This document shows, in pieces, positions 1-7,553 of a stretch of 56,272 bases of DNA (position 1 is its first letter; every line of letters begins with the position of its first letter). Source of the DNA: DASSWB01 sp035705495 (GTDB taxonomy: Bacteria > Bacteroidota > Bacteroidia > Flavobacteriales > Flavobacteriaceae); contig DASSWB010000045.1 in NCBI GenBank assembly GCA_035705495.1, forward strand, positions 1 to 56,272. The letters run 5' to 3'. A program made the position numbers and the translations under genes. The notes beneath the pieces were generated by a model. The model saw nothing but the letters and a program-made list of their open reading frames with translations, was not told the origin of the DNA and ran no database searches.

Positions 1-735
1 AGAAAAGAGAACGAATTAATAGAAGTCAACGACCGTTCTGTATTAGCGGAATCTTTTAGGATATTACATACTAATTTGCAATATCTTTTATTGAATACTG
101 GGAGCAAACCTGGAGGAGATACTATTTTTGTTACCTCTACAGTAAAAGGTGAGGGGAAAACTTTTATTTCATTTAATCTCGCAATCACCTTGGCAAATGC
201 CGAGAAAAGCGTTTTAATTGTAGGTGCCGATTTAAGAAATCCGCAGTTACAACGTTATGAATCTGATGCTCGTGCCAATTTAGGGGTTAGTGATTTTCTT
301 GTGAACACTGATTTGGTTTTAGCTGATTTAATAAGTGCATCAAAAATTAATGGGAAACTTGATATTTTAGGTTCTGGAAGTATTCCCCCAAATCCATCTG
401 AATTGTGGAGACAAGATAGGGCTGCGCTTTTATTTGATGAGCTAAAAAATATGTACGATTATGTTATTGTAGATACGGCACCCTCAATGTTGGTGACAGA
501 TACTTTTTTAATTAACAAATTCGCGGATTTAACTTTATATGTAACCCGTGCGGGATACACTGAAAAGAAATTAATACAATTTGCAGTCGATGCCAAAAAT
601 GAAGGTAAACTCCACGACATGGGATTTGTGATCAATGACGTGGGACTGGCTAATTTCGGATATGGTAATAAATATGGATATGCCTATGGAAAGGATAAAG
701 AAGGTTTCTGGGAAAAAATAAAGGCGAAATTCTAA
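1..735 (+). CDS. Wzc-type tyrosine-protein kinase, C-terminal part (5' end outside window)
   Basis: This is the cytoplasmic BY-kinase domain of a polysaccharide co-polymerase. The family phosphorylates its own C-terminal tyrosines and controls chain length and export of capsule or exopolysaccharide. The frame is open from base 1, so about 244 residues are visible and the membrane-spanning N-terminal part lies upstream. Visible motifs are a Walker A (STVKGEGKT, bases 136-162), a Walker A' (VGADLRNP, near 220-243) and a Walker B (VIVDTAP, near 463-483). The tail contains a tyrosine cluster (FGYGNKYGYAYG), the usual autophosphorylation site. The related ParA/MinD ATPases lack such a tail. A strong terminator follows the stop codon, so this is the last gene of its operon. 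Confidence 0.88.
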   Translation, partial: RKENELIEVNDRSVLAESFRILHTNLQYLLLNTGSKPGGDTIFVTSTVKGEGKTFISFNLAITLANAEKSVLIVGADLRNPQLQRYESDARANLGVSDFLVNTDLVLADLISASKINGKLDILGSGSIPPNPSELWRQDRAALLFDELKNMYDYVIVDTAPSMLVTDTFLINKFADLTLYVTRAGYTEKKLIQFAVDAKNEGKLHDMGFVINDVGLANFGYGNKYGYAYGKDKEGFWEKIKAKF

Positions 736-760
736 GAAAGATTTTTTAAGATATTAAAAA

Positions 761-793
761 AGCGCTGTCTGTTTTAGATAGCGCTTTTTTATT
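761..793. terminator. Bidirectional intrinsic terminator
   Basis: A 10-bp stem (761-770 with 776-785, one G-T pair) has a 5-base loop and a run of T on the plus side; a run of A before the stem serves the minus strand. It lies between the kinase gene and the convergent small gene at 835-1161, so it can end both transcripts. Confidence 0.85.
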
Positions 794-834
794 TTTGGTT
801 GGTTTTCGAGTCGTTTCTTAAATCTGCACAATTT

Positions 835-1161
835 CTAAGCAGCATTTACAGTATTGAATTGCGACAATAAGTTTTGATAATAATATAAACTTTTCTGATC
901 CTTCTTAAGGCAGGATTGAAGGAATCCATCCAAATCCAAGCATTCAAAAGTGATGTTGGTATACTGGTTGCCTGTTATAGGTAGTTGTAAATCTACAGTC
1001 TTTTCGGAATAATTGATTTTAATATTTTTAGCCTCAAAATACTTCTCTAAAATATCACAATGCATCTTTTGGTATTTTGAATTTCCTCCTTCTGATTGAA
1101 TGCTATACGATATTAAATCCTTCACCTCCTTGATTACCATGTCTTGAGTAGTATGTTCCAT
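835..1161 (-). CDS. Hypothetical protein, 108 aa
   Basis: I do not recognise this protein. It is predicted to be soluble, with no signal peptide or membrane segment. The N-terminal half is charged and probably helical (EVKDLISYSIQSEGG). A middle stretch looks like beta strands (KTVDLQLPITGNQ), and a short helix with a Cys (LDGFLQSCLKKD) lies near the C-terminus. There is no catalytic signature. It is a single gene, convergent with the kinase gene, with a 328-base gap upstream and no clear TAnnTTTG promoter just before it. The length and codon use suggest a real gene, but nothing in the context points to a function. Confidence 0.6.
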   Translation of the reverse strand: MEHTTQDMVIKEVKDLISYSIQSEGGNSKYQKMHCDILEKYFEAKNIKINYSEKTVDLQLPITGNQYTNITFECLDLDGFLQSCLKKDQKSLYYYQNLLSQFNTVNAA

Positions 1162-1268
1162 AATTTTCGGTTTTTTAAACGTTTTTTCTTTTTCTATACT
1201 GCTAATTTAAGGTGCAGTTTGTTAATTAAAACCTAAGTGGAATGGGTTTAATATGTAATTAACTTTAC

Positions 1269-1326
1269 ACTTCCATTTTTAAATTTACTTTAAGAAAAAG
1301 TAGGTGTTTCCAGTGTAAATGGAAGT
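1269..1326. repeat. Inverted repeat with 10-bp arms
   Basis: The arms ACTTCCATTT (1269-1278) and AAATGGAAGT (1317-1326) are exact reverse complements separated by 38 bases. Each arm also lies next to a TTTACAC or GTGTAAA word. It could be an operator pair, a weak hairpin or chance in AT-rich DNA. Confidence 0.35.
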
Positions 1327-1423
1327 ATTATAAAAGCAAGGTTTTAGGAAATCAAACGCAAATTTATTGAAGCGTAATAGAATTGCACGCTTTTCAATAT
1401 TTTGGTTTCTGGGATTCCATCTA

Positions 1424-1460
1424 TTAAAAAATCCGGTAGATTAAATTATCCACCGGATTT
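1424..1460 (-). terminator. Intrinsic terminator of the 1490-1726 gene
   Basis: A 9-bp stem (AAATCCGGT 1429-1437 with ACCGGATTT 1452-1460) is followed, on the minus strand, by a run of T made by the A run at 1425-1430. It lies 30 bases past the stop codon of the small membrane protein gene. Confidence 0.7.
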
Positions 1461-1489
1461 CAAAAAAATCATTCCCACTCATTCTTCAT

Positions 1490-1726
1490 TCATTCATTTT
1501 CTTGTGAGTCATGATTTTTTGTCCCTATATTTTTCGGTTCTTCCAAAATTTTTTCCGAAGGAAGCGCTCTAGATGTAAATTTTGTAATACAGTAAGCAAT
1601 GATAATCGCAGTTGCTAAAAAGAATAAAAATTTAACCAATAAACTTTCGCTTAAAATAAAACTATAGAAGCCAAGAAATATTTCTCCAATTAAAAGAATA
1701 ATAATAAGACCTATTTTTGGATACAT
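1490..1726 (-). CDS. Small membrane protein, 78 aa, unknown function
   Basis: This short protein has two predicted membrane segments: about residues 5-25 (IGLIIILLIGEIFLGFYSFI) and 30-49 (VKFLFFLATAIIIAYCITKF). A hydrophilic, charged tail of about 25 residues ends in DSQENE. It matches no family I know and lacks a lipobox or metal-binding motif. A typical rho-independent terminator follows it, which supports a real transcribed gene. It lies upstream of, and in the same direction as, the hypothetical gene at 835-1161, and downstream of the universal stress protein gene on the same strand. No function can be inferred from that. Confidence 0.6.
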   Translation of the reverse strand: MYPKIGLIIILLIGEIFLGFYSFILSESLLVKFLFFLATAIIIAYCITKFTSRALPSEKILEEPKNIGTKNHDSQENE

Positions 1727-1857
1727 ATTTTTTCGGCTTTCTTCATATTATGGGCTAAAATACACCGCAAAAAGAATTTTTTAAAGTTTAAAAAGTCTTT
1801 TGGCGCAAGTTTAACTTGGTGAATAAGAAGGCTTAAAAATTTTAAGTAACCGTTGCT

Positions 1858-2688
1858 CTAGATTTTAAAAGTTATTACCGGTCCATTGGCATGGTTTACT
1901 AAATCTTCACTAATACTTCCATTGAAGAAATGTGACAAGCCTTTTCTGCCGTGCGTACTTATTGCCATTAAACTGTTGGGTAAGTTTTTGGTAAAACCTA
2001 AAATGCCTTTCTCTACCGAAGTGGCGTTATAAATATTCAAACTAAAATTCGGCGAATCTGAGTTGGCAATAAAATTGTCCATTCTTTCTTCTATTTCATC
2101 CGTGGAAATAAAATTATTCGCTGTATTCACATAAAGCAAATGAATTTTCGCTTCTAATTTTTCAGCAAACGCTATAGCTTGATTGAAAGCATCCCTGTTT
2201 TCTTCACTAAAATCAGTTGCGTAAATAAAATGATCTATTCTAAAATCCGATATTTCATTTTTTATGACCAAAACCGGTATCTCCGAAGTTCTAACCACCT
2301 TTTCTGTGTTTGAACCTATAAACATTTCCTTCAATCCGCTGGCTCCGTGTGAACCCATCACAATTAAATCACAATTGTGTTCTTGACTTACTTCCATAAT
2401 ACCTTCAAATGCCTCATGGAAATGTACTGTTTCATGTACTTTCAGGCCATTTAGATAAGGTTGGCTCATCATATTTTCAAATTTTTGGTGAGCAAGTTTC
2501 ATAAAGAAGATGGATTCCGGGAGATCCCGACTCTGGCTTCCGTTTGTGGGATCAATCAGAGCAAGGGGTAATTCGAGCATATGTAAAAGAAATATTTCAC
2601 CATCATTTTTCTTTGCGAGTTGAGCTGCAACTTTTAATGCGTTTTCGGCTTGTTCCGAAAAATCCGTGGGTACTAGAATTCGTTTCAT
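1858..2688 (-). CDS. Universal stress protein, two tandem UspA domains
   Basis: This cytoplasmic protein has two UspA folds in one chain, residues 1-145 and 152-276. Each begins with the family's typical strand and loop (RILVPTDFSEQAENA; FIYATDFSEENRDA). The first domain has a complete ATP-binding signature, G-x2-G-x9-G-S (GSHGASGLKEMFIGS, residues 112-126). The second keeps G-x9-G-S but has Ser in place of the first Gly (STHGRKGLSHFFNGS), so it may bind nucleotide less well. Universal stress proteins help cells survive starvation, hypoxia or oxidative stress; the exact role of tandem forms in this group is not known. A TAnnTTTG promoter element lies 31 bases upstream of the ATG. Confidence 0.9.
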   Translation of the reverse strand: MKRILVPTDFSEQAENALKVAAQLAKKNDGEIFLLHMLELPLALIDPTNGSQSRDLPESIFFMKLAHQKFENMMSQPYLNGLKVHETVHFHEAFEGIMEVSQEHNCDLIVMGSHGASGLKEMFIGSNTEKVVRTSEIPVLVIKNEISDFRIDHFIYATDFSEENRDAFNQAIAFAEKLEAKIHLLYVNTANNFISTDEIEERMDNFIANSDSPNFSLNIYNATSVEKGILGFTKNLPNSLMAISTHGRKGLSHFFNGSISEDLVNHANGPVITFKI

Positions 2689-2718
2689 GAGAGAAGATAA
2701 TATTTAAATTTTCCTTAA

Positions 2719-2726
2719 CAAATTTA
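2719..2726 (-). promoter_or_regulatory. Candidate -7 element for the universal stress gene
   Basis: On the minus strand this reads TAAATTTG, an exact match to the Bacteroidota TAnnTTTG -7 element. No clear -33 TTG is at the right distance. The gene starts at 2688, leaving a leader of roughly 25 bases. Confidence 0.5.
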
Positions 2727-2774
2727 CGATTTATATTCATATTGTAGTTCGTTTATTTTTCTGGAAAAAATTAT

Positions 2775-2782
2775 TATATTTG
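2775..2782 (+). promoter_or_regulatory. Candidate promoter of rimP-nusA-infB
   Basis: TATATTTG matches the Bacteroidota -7 element. The -33 TTG is weak (TTC near 2748-2750). Transcription would start near 2788, giving a leader of about 54 bases that contains the hairpin at 2809-2836. Confidence 0.55.
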
Positions 2783-2808
2783 CAGCGTTGAATTAGAAAT
2801 AGTACAGC

Positions 2809-2836
2809 GAGGGGACCAAGAAGTCCCCTCTTTTTA
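2809..2836 (+). promoter_or_regulatory. Terminator-like leader hairpin just before rimP (possible attenuator)
   Basis: A perfect 8-bp GC-rich stem (GAGGGGAC 2809-2816 with GTCCCCTC 2823-2830) closes a 6-base loop and is followed directly by TTTTTA. The rimP ATG begins at 2842. This is the layout of an intrinsic terminator, but it sits between the operon's own promoter and its first gene, with no upstream plus-strand gene nearby for it to terminate. Attenuation, possibly controlled by NusA, is my inference; the structure itself is plain in the sequence. Confidence 0.6.
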
Positions 2837-2841
2837 TAACT

Positions 2842-3303
2842 ATGTTGAAGGATAAAGTAAAAAAATTACTTGCAGAAGCATTTGAAGAAAATAATTCTTT
2901 ATTTTTAATATCATTAAAAATAGACGAGTCCAATAACATCAATGTAATTATTGACGGAGATGAAGGAGTTTCTGTGAATGACTGTATTGCAGTAAGTAGG
3001 AAAATTGAGCATAATTTGGATCGAGAGGAAGAAGATTTCTCTCTTGAAGTTGCATCTGCAGGAGTTTCAGCTCCATTAGAATTACCCAGACAATTCAAAA
3101 AAAACATTGGAAGACAGTTGTCCGTGGTAACTGCTAATGAAAAAATAGAAGGCGAATTGGTTGCTGTGGAAGAAGATAAAATTTTATTGGAGTGGAAAGC
3201 CAGAGAGCCAAAACCAGTTGGTAAGGGTAAGGTAACCGTAGATAAGTCGGCAGAAGTGCCTTTTGAAGAAATAAAAGAAGCAAAAGTGGTTATAACTTTT
3301 TAA
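2842..3303 (+). CDS. rimP: Ribosome maturation factor RimP
   Basis: RimP is a cytoplasmic factor needed for maturation of the 30S ribosomal subunit. The 153-residue length fits the family. The N-terminal alpha/beta domain has the family-like segments VIIDGDEGVSVNDCIAVSRK and FSLEVASAGVSAPLELPRQF. The second, SH3-like domain starts near residue 90 and has a lysine-rich insertion (KPVGKGKVTVDKSAE) before the last strand. It is the first gene of a rimP-nusA-infB operon, 11 bases ahead of nusA, an order found across bacteria. Its ATG lies six bases after the U-run of the leader hairpin, so that structure could affect both termination and translation. Confidence 0.95.
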   Translation: MLKDKVKKLLAEAFEENNSLFLISLKIDESNNINVIIDGDEGVSVNDCIAVSRKIEHNLDREEEDFSLEVASAGVSAPLELPRQFKKNIGRQLSVVTANEKIEGELVAVEEDKILLEWKAREPKPVGKGKVTVDKSAEVPFEEIKEAKVVITF

Positions 3304-3314
3304 TAAAAATTGAT

Positions 3315-4547
3315 ATGGAAAATATCGCGTTAATAGAATCTTTTTCTGAATTTAAAGACGACAAGTTTATAGATCGTGTTACATTAATGGCCATTTTGGA
3401 GGATGTATTCAGGAATGCTCTGAAGAAGAAATTTGGTGAAGATGATAACTTTGATATCATTGTAAATCCCGATAAAGGGGATTTGGAGATTTGGAGAAAT
3501 AGGATTGTGGTAGCTGATGGAGAGGTGGAAGATCCAAATCAAGAAATTTCTCTTAGTGAGGCGCGAAAAATTGAACCTGATTTTGAGGTGGGAGAGGATG
3601 TTTCGGAGGAAGTGAAATTGGTTGATCTTGGAAGACGATCAATTTTAGCTTTAAGACAGAATTTGATTGCTAAAATTCATGAGCACGACAACACGAACAT
3701 ATACAAGCATTTCAAGGAACTGGAAGGAGAAATATACACGGCAGAGGTTCATCATATTAGGCATCGTGCCATTATTTTATTGGACGATGAAGGAAATGAA
3801 ATTATCTTGCCTAAAGACAGACAGATTCCATCTGATTTCTTTAGAAAGGGAGAAAATGTTAGAGGTGTAATCGAAAGCGTGGAATTAAAGGGGAATAAGC
3901 CAGTGATCATTATGTCACGTACTTCCCCCATGTTTTTGGAAAAATTATTTGAGCAAGAAATCCCTGAGGTTTTTGACGGTTTGATTACAGTTAAGAAAGT
4001 GGTTCGAATTCCCGGCGAAAAAGCCAAGGTGGCAGTGGATTCCTATGATGATAGAATTGATCCTGTAGGTGCCTGTGTGGGAATGAAAGGATCTCGAATC
4101 CATGGGATAGTGAGAGAATTGGGGAACGAGAATATTGATGTGATCAATTATACAAACAATACGCAACTATATATCACGCGTGCTCTGAGTCCGGCGAAAT
4201 TGACTTCTATAAAAATAGATGATGAAAATAATAGGGCGCAAGTGATGCTCAGGCCTGATGAAGTTTCCAAAGCTATTGGTAGAGGAGGACATAACATTCG
4301 ATTGGCAGGGCAACTCACCGGATACGAAATAGATGTATTTAGGGATGGTGGTGATGAAGATGTTGAGTTGAGAGAATTTGCCGATGAGATCGAACCATGG
4401 GTGATTGAAGAATTTGCAAAAATAGGTTTGGATACTGCGAAAAGTATTTTAGAACAAGACTTAGACGATTTGGTAAGAAGAACGGATCTTGAGGAAGAAA
4501 CAATAAGAGAAGTTATTCAGGTGCTAAGAGAAGAGTTTGAAGAATAA
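3315..4547 (+). CDS. nusA: Transcription termination/antitermination factor NusA
   Basis: NusA binds RNA polymerase and the nascent RNA, favours pausing and hairpin folding, and takes part in antitermination. The order of domains is typical: an RNA-polymerase-binding N-terminal domain (1-130), an S1 domain (about 135-205), then KH1 and KH2. KH1 carries DPVGACVGMKGSRIHGIVRE and KH2 carries SKAIGRGGHNIRLAGQLTGY. The acidic C-terminal tail is short, so the protein (410 aa) lacks the two extra acidic repeats of the E. coli protein, as is usual outside Proteobacteria. It is co-transcribed with rimP and infB. Since NusA strengthens intrinsic termination, it is a natural candidate regulator of the hairpin at 2809-2836. 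Confidence 0.97.
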   Translation: MENIALIESFSEFKDDKFIDRVTLMAILEDVFRNALKKKFGEDDNFDIIVNPDKGDLEIWRNRIVVADGEVEDPNQEISLSEARKIEPDFEVGEDVSEEVKLVDLGRRSILALRQNLIAKIHEHDNTNIYKHFKELEGEIYTAEVHHIRHRAIILLDDEGNEIILPKDRQIPSDFFRKGENVRGVIESVELKGNKPVIIMSRTSPMFLEKLFEQEIPEVFDGLITVKKVVRIPGEKAKVAVDSYDDRIDPVGACVGMKGSRIHGIVRELGNENIDVINYTNNTQLYITRALSPAKLTSIKIDDENNRAQVMLRPDEVSKAIGRGGHNIRLAGQLTGYEIDVFRDGGDEDVELREFADEIEPWVIEEFAKIGLDTAKSILEQDLDDLVRRTDLEEETIREVIQVLREEFEE

Positions 4548-4595
4548 TAGTATTTTTGACATTCAAGTTAAAGGGTTAAAATTATAAGGCAATTT

Positions 4596-7352
4596 ATGGC
4601 TGAAGCAAATACAATGCGATTAAATAAGGTTTTACGTGAATTCAATATCTCGTTGGATCGTGCTGTGGAATACTTAAATTCCAAAGGTTACGATATTGAA
4701 GCACGTCCTACCACAAAAATTTCCAATGAAGTTTACAAAGTGCTTTTTGATGAATTTCAGACGGATAAAAGTAAAAAAGTCGCATCCAAGGAAGTAGGGG
4801 AAGAAAAGAGAAAGGAAAAGGAAGAGTTGCGTTTGGCAAGGGAAAGAGAGCTTGAGGAGAAACGTAAGCAAGAGGAAAAGCAACAGGAAATTGTCAAAGC
4901 CCGAACCGTTTTAGAGGGTCCGAAAAAGGTTGGAAAAATTGATTTGGACAAGAAGCCGGAAACGAAAAAAGAAGAAATCAAGCCTGAAGAAGTAATAAAG
5001 CCGGTTGATGAACCTATTAAAGAGGAAACGAAACAAGAGGTTCCAGAAGTAGAAGCTAAGAAGCCGGTCGCGCCTAAAGAATCTCCAAAAGAAGAGAAAA
5101 TTGATCTTCCCGAAACTGTTGTGAATAAAAGCACTTCTTTGGAAGAGGGAACAATAGAGGAGAAAAAGGAAGGAGAATCCGATACAATAAAGACTCAGTA
5201 TAAAAAATTAAACGGGCCTAATTTTACAGGTGAAAAAATTGATCTTACTCAATTTAAAAAACCCGTCAAGAAAAAAGAAGAAAAAAAGGAAAGCGCTCCT
5301 TCGTCTGCTTCCGATAAAAAGAAAAGGAGAAAGCGGATTACAAAAAATGTTCCGCAGGGATCACAACCTAAATCTGGAGGGCCTGGAGGAAATCGTTCTT
5401 CTAGACCTGGTAACAAAGCCGGAAGGCCTGCAATTTCAAAGGAAGAGCCAAGCGAAGAAGACGTTCAAAAGCAAGTAAGGGAAACCTTGGAAAAACTCCA
5501 AGGAAAATCCTCAAAATCAAAAGCTTCAAAATATAGAAGGGACAAGAGGGATCAACACCGTCAAAAAACCGAATCGGAAGCGCAACTTGAGGCAGAAAGC
5601 AAAACACTGAAAGTTACTGAATTTGTAACCGTGAGTGAGATCGCTACAATGATGGATGTGCCAGTTACCAAAATTATTTCTGCATGTATGTCATTGGGAA
5701 TGATGGTGACCATGAACCAAAGATTGGATGCCGAAACCCTTTCTATCGTTGCTGAAGAATTTGATTACGAAGTAGAATTTATTACAGCAGATATTGATGA
5801 TTCTGCTGAAGAAGTTGCTGAAAACCCAGATGATCTTAAATCCAGAGCTCCTATTGTTACTGTAATGGGACATGTGGATCACGGTAAAACTTCATTGTTG
5901 GATTATGTTAGGAAAGAAAATGTTATCGCTGGTGAGAGTGGGGGAATAACTCAGCATATTGGTGCTTACGGCGTAGAATTGGAAAACGGACAAAAAATTG
6001 CTTTTCTTGATACCCCTGGTCACGAAGCGTTTACGGCAATGCGTGCGCGGGGTGCTCAAGTAACCGATTTAGCAATCATTGTAATTGCAGCAGATGATGA
6101 TGTAATGCCTCAAACAAAAGAGGCAATAAGTCATGCACAAGCAGCAGGGGTTCCAATTATTTTTGCAATTAATAAAGTCGATCGTCCAACAGCAAATCCA
6201 GATAAAATAAAGGAGAAACTGGCAGCTATGAATTTATTGGTAGAAGATTGGGGAGGAAAAATTCAATCTCAAGATATTTCCGCTAAAACAGGGCAAGGTG
6301 TAAAGGAATTATTGGAAAAAGTACTTTTGGAAGCAGAATTGCTTGAGCTAAAAGCCAATCCAAACAAACCTGCATCTGGAACAGTTGTGGAAGCGTATTT
6401 AGATAAAGGACGTGGTTATGTGTCAACGGTTTTGGTGCAATCTGGTACCTTGAAAATCGGCGATTATGTGCTTGCCGGAAAAAGTAGTGGTAAAATAAAA
6501 GCCATGCATGATGAACGCGGAAGTGTGATTCCTGAAGCAGGACCTTCAACTCCAGTTTCTATCTTAGGATTGGACGGAGCGCCACAGGCCGGTGATAAGT
6601 TCAAAGTGATGTTGGATGAGAGGGAGGCGAAAGATATTGCTGCGAAGCGTCAACAATTACAAAGAGAGCAATCTGTACGTACACAAAGACATATTACACT
6701 TGACGAAATTGGAAGAAGGATTGCCCTTGGCGATTTCAAAGAATTGAATATAATTCTGAAAGGAGATGTTGATGGTTCTGTAGAAGCATTAACTGATAGT
6801 TTCCAAAAGCTTTCTACGGAAGAGATTCAGGTAAATATTATTCACAAAGGTGTTGGTGCCATTACCGAGAGCGACGTTTTATTGGCTTCGGCTTCTGATG
6901 CAATCATTATCGGGTTTAACGTGCGTCCGGCAGGAAATGCGAGACAGGTAGCGGAGAAGGAAGAAATTGATATCCGAACTTATTCCATTATTTATGATGC
7001 CATCAATGATTTAAAAGATGCAATGGAAGGTATGCTTTCTCCAGTAATGAAAGAAGAAATTACAGGAAACGCAGAGATCAGGGAAACTTTCAAGATTTCA
7101 AAAATTGGAACAATCGCTGGTTGTATGGTAACCGATGGTAAGATTTTCAGGAATTCAAATGTTCGTATTATTCGGGACGGTGTGGTGGTTTATACTGGCG
7201 TTTTGAGTTCGTTGAAACGATTCAAGGATGACGTAAAAGAAGTCTCAAAGGGGTATGATTGCGGACTTCAAATCAAGAACTACAACGATATCAAAGAAGG
7301 TGATATTGTTGAAGCATTCCAAGAAGTAGCGGTGAAAAAGAAATTGAAATAA
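4596..7352 (+). CDS. infB: Translation initiation factor IF-2
   Basis: IF-2 is the GTPase that brings initiator tRNA to the 30S subunit and promotes subunit joining. An N-terminal IF2_N domain (about 7-55) is followed by a long Lys/Glu-rich linker (about 60-330) with low-complexity stretches. A second IF2_N domain (about 342-400) comes before the G domain. The G motifs are complete: G1 GHVDHGKT (425-432), G3 DTPGH (472-476), G4 NKVD (526-529) and G5 SAKTG. Domains II, III and C2 follow. At 918 aa it is a normal length for Bacteroidota. The start at 4596 is preferred over the Met at codon 7 because the IF2_N helix needs little more upstream sequence. A strong terminator ends the operon 20 bases later. 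Confidence 0.97.
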   Translation: MAEANTMRLNKVLREFNISLDRAVEYLNSKGYDIEARPTTKISNEVYKVLFDEFQTDKSKKVASKEVGEEKRKEKEELRLARERELEEKRKQEEKQQEIVKARTVLEGPKKVGKIDLDKKPETKKEEIKPEEVIKPVDEPIKEETKQEVPEVEAKKPVAPKESPKEEKIDLPETVVNKSTSLEEGTIEEKKEGESDTIKTQYKKLNGPNFTGEKIDLTQFKKPVKKKEEKKESAPSSASDKKKRRKRITKNVPQGSQPKSGGPGGNRSSRPGNKAGRPAISKEEPSEEDVQKQVRETLEKLQGKSSKSKASKYRRDKRDQHRQKTESEAQLEAESKTLKVTEFVTVSEIATMMDVPVTKIISACMSLGMMVTMNQRLDAETLSIVAEEFDYEVEFITADIDDSAEEVAENPDDLKSRAPIVTVMGHVDHGKTSLLDYVRKENVIAGESGGITQHIGAYGVELENGQKIAFLDTPGHEAFTAMRARGAQVTDLAIIVIAADDDVMPQTKEAISHAQAAGVPIIFAINKVDRPTANPDKIKEKLAAMNLLVEDWGGKIQSQDISAKTGQGVKELLEKVLLEAELLELKANPNKPASGTVVEAYLDKGRGYVSTVLVQSGTLKIGDYVLAGKSSGKIKAMHDERGSVIPEAGPSTPVSILGLDGAPQAGDKFKVMLDEREAKDIAAKRQQLQREQSVRTQRHITLDEIGRRIALGDFKELNIILKGDVDGSVEALTDSFQKLSTEEIQVNIIHKGVGAITESDVLLASASDAIIIGFNVRPAGNARQVAEKEEIDIRTYSIIYDAINDLKDAMEGMLSPVMKEEITGNAEIRETFKISKIGTIAGCMVTDGKIFRNSNVRIIRDGVVVYTGVLSSLKRFKDDVKEVSKGYDCGLQIKNYNDIKEGDIVEAFQEVAVKKKLK

Positions 7353-7371
7353 TTTTTTTACATTATATATT

Positions 7372-7397
7372 AAGTGCGGCTCAGGCCGCACTTTTTT
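7372..7397 (+). terminator. Intrinsic terminator after infB
   Basis: A perfect 9-bp stem (AAGTGCGGC 7372-7380 with GCCGCACTT 7385-7393) with a 4-base loop TCAG runs into a T tract. It closes the rimP-nusA-infB operon. Confidence 0.92.
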
Positions 7398-7453
7398 ATT
7401 TTATAAAAATGGAATTAATCCGTAACCAATTCAACCAAATTTAATTTATGCTT

Positions 7454-7461
7454 TATATTTG
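7454..7461 (+). promoter_or_regulatory. Candidate -7 element upstream of the dioxygenase gene
   Basis: TATATTTG matches TAnnTTTG but lies 92 bases before the ATG and lacks a clear -33 TTG. If used, the mRNA has a leader of about 85 bases. Confidence 0.4.
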
Positions 7462-7553
7462 TCGGACCGATATGTAATTACTTTGAATTAGGATTTTTGT
7501 AATCCAGATTTGATATTGCATTTGTTTTGATTTTTATAATAAAAAAATAAGGT

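Larger units (their letters stand above)
1162..1489. other. Intergenic stretch between two minus-strand small genes
   Basis: These 328 bases are AT-rich with no convincing coding frame. They hold an imperfect inverted repeat (1269-1326) and, at the far end, the terminator of the next minus-strand gene (1429-1460). The promoter of the 835-1161 gene should be here, but I could not pick one out. No tRNA-like or riboswitch-like structure was recognised. Confidence 0.5.

Noticed and set aside
1162..1489. Possible small RNA or riboswitch in the gap
   Set aside because: Apart from the inverted repeat and the terminator of the next gene, no promoter, conserved aptamer pattern or separate terminator could be seen.
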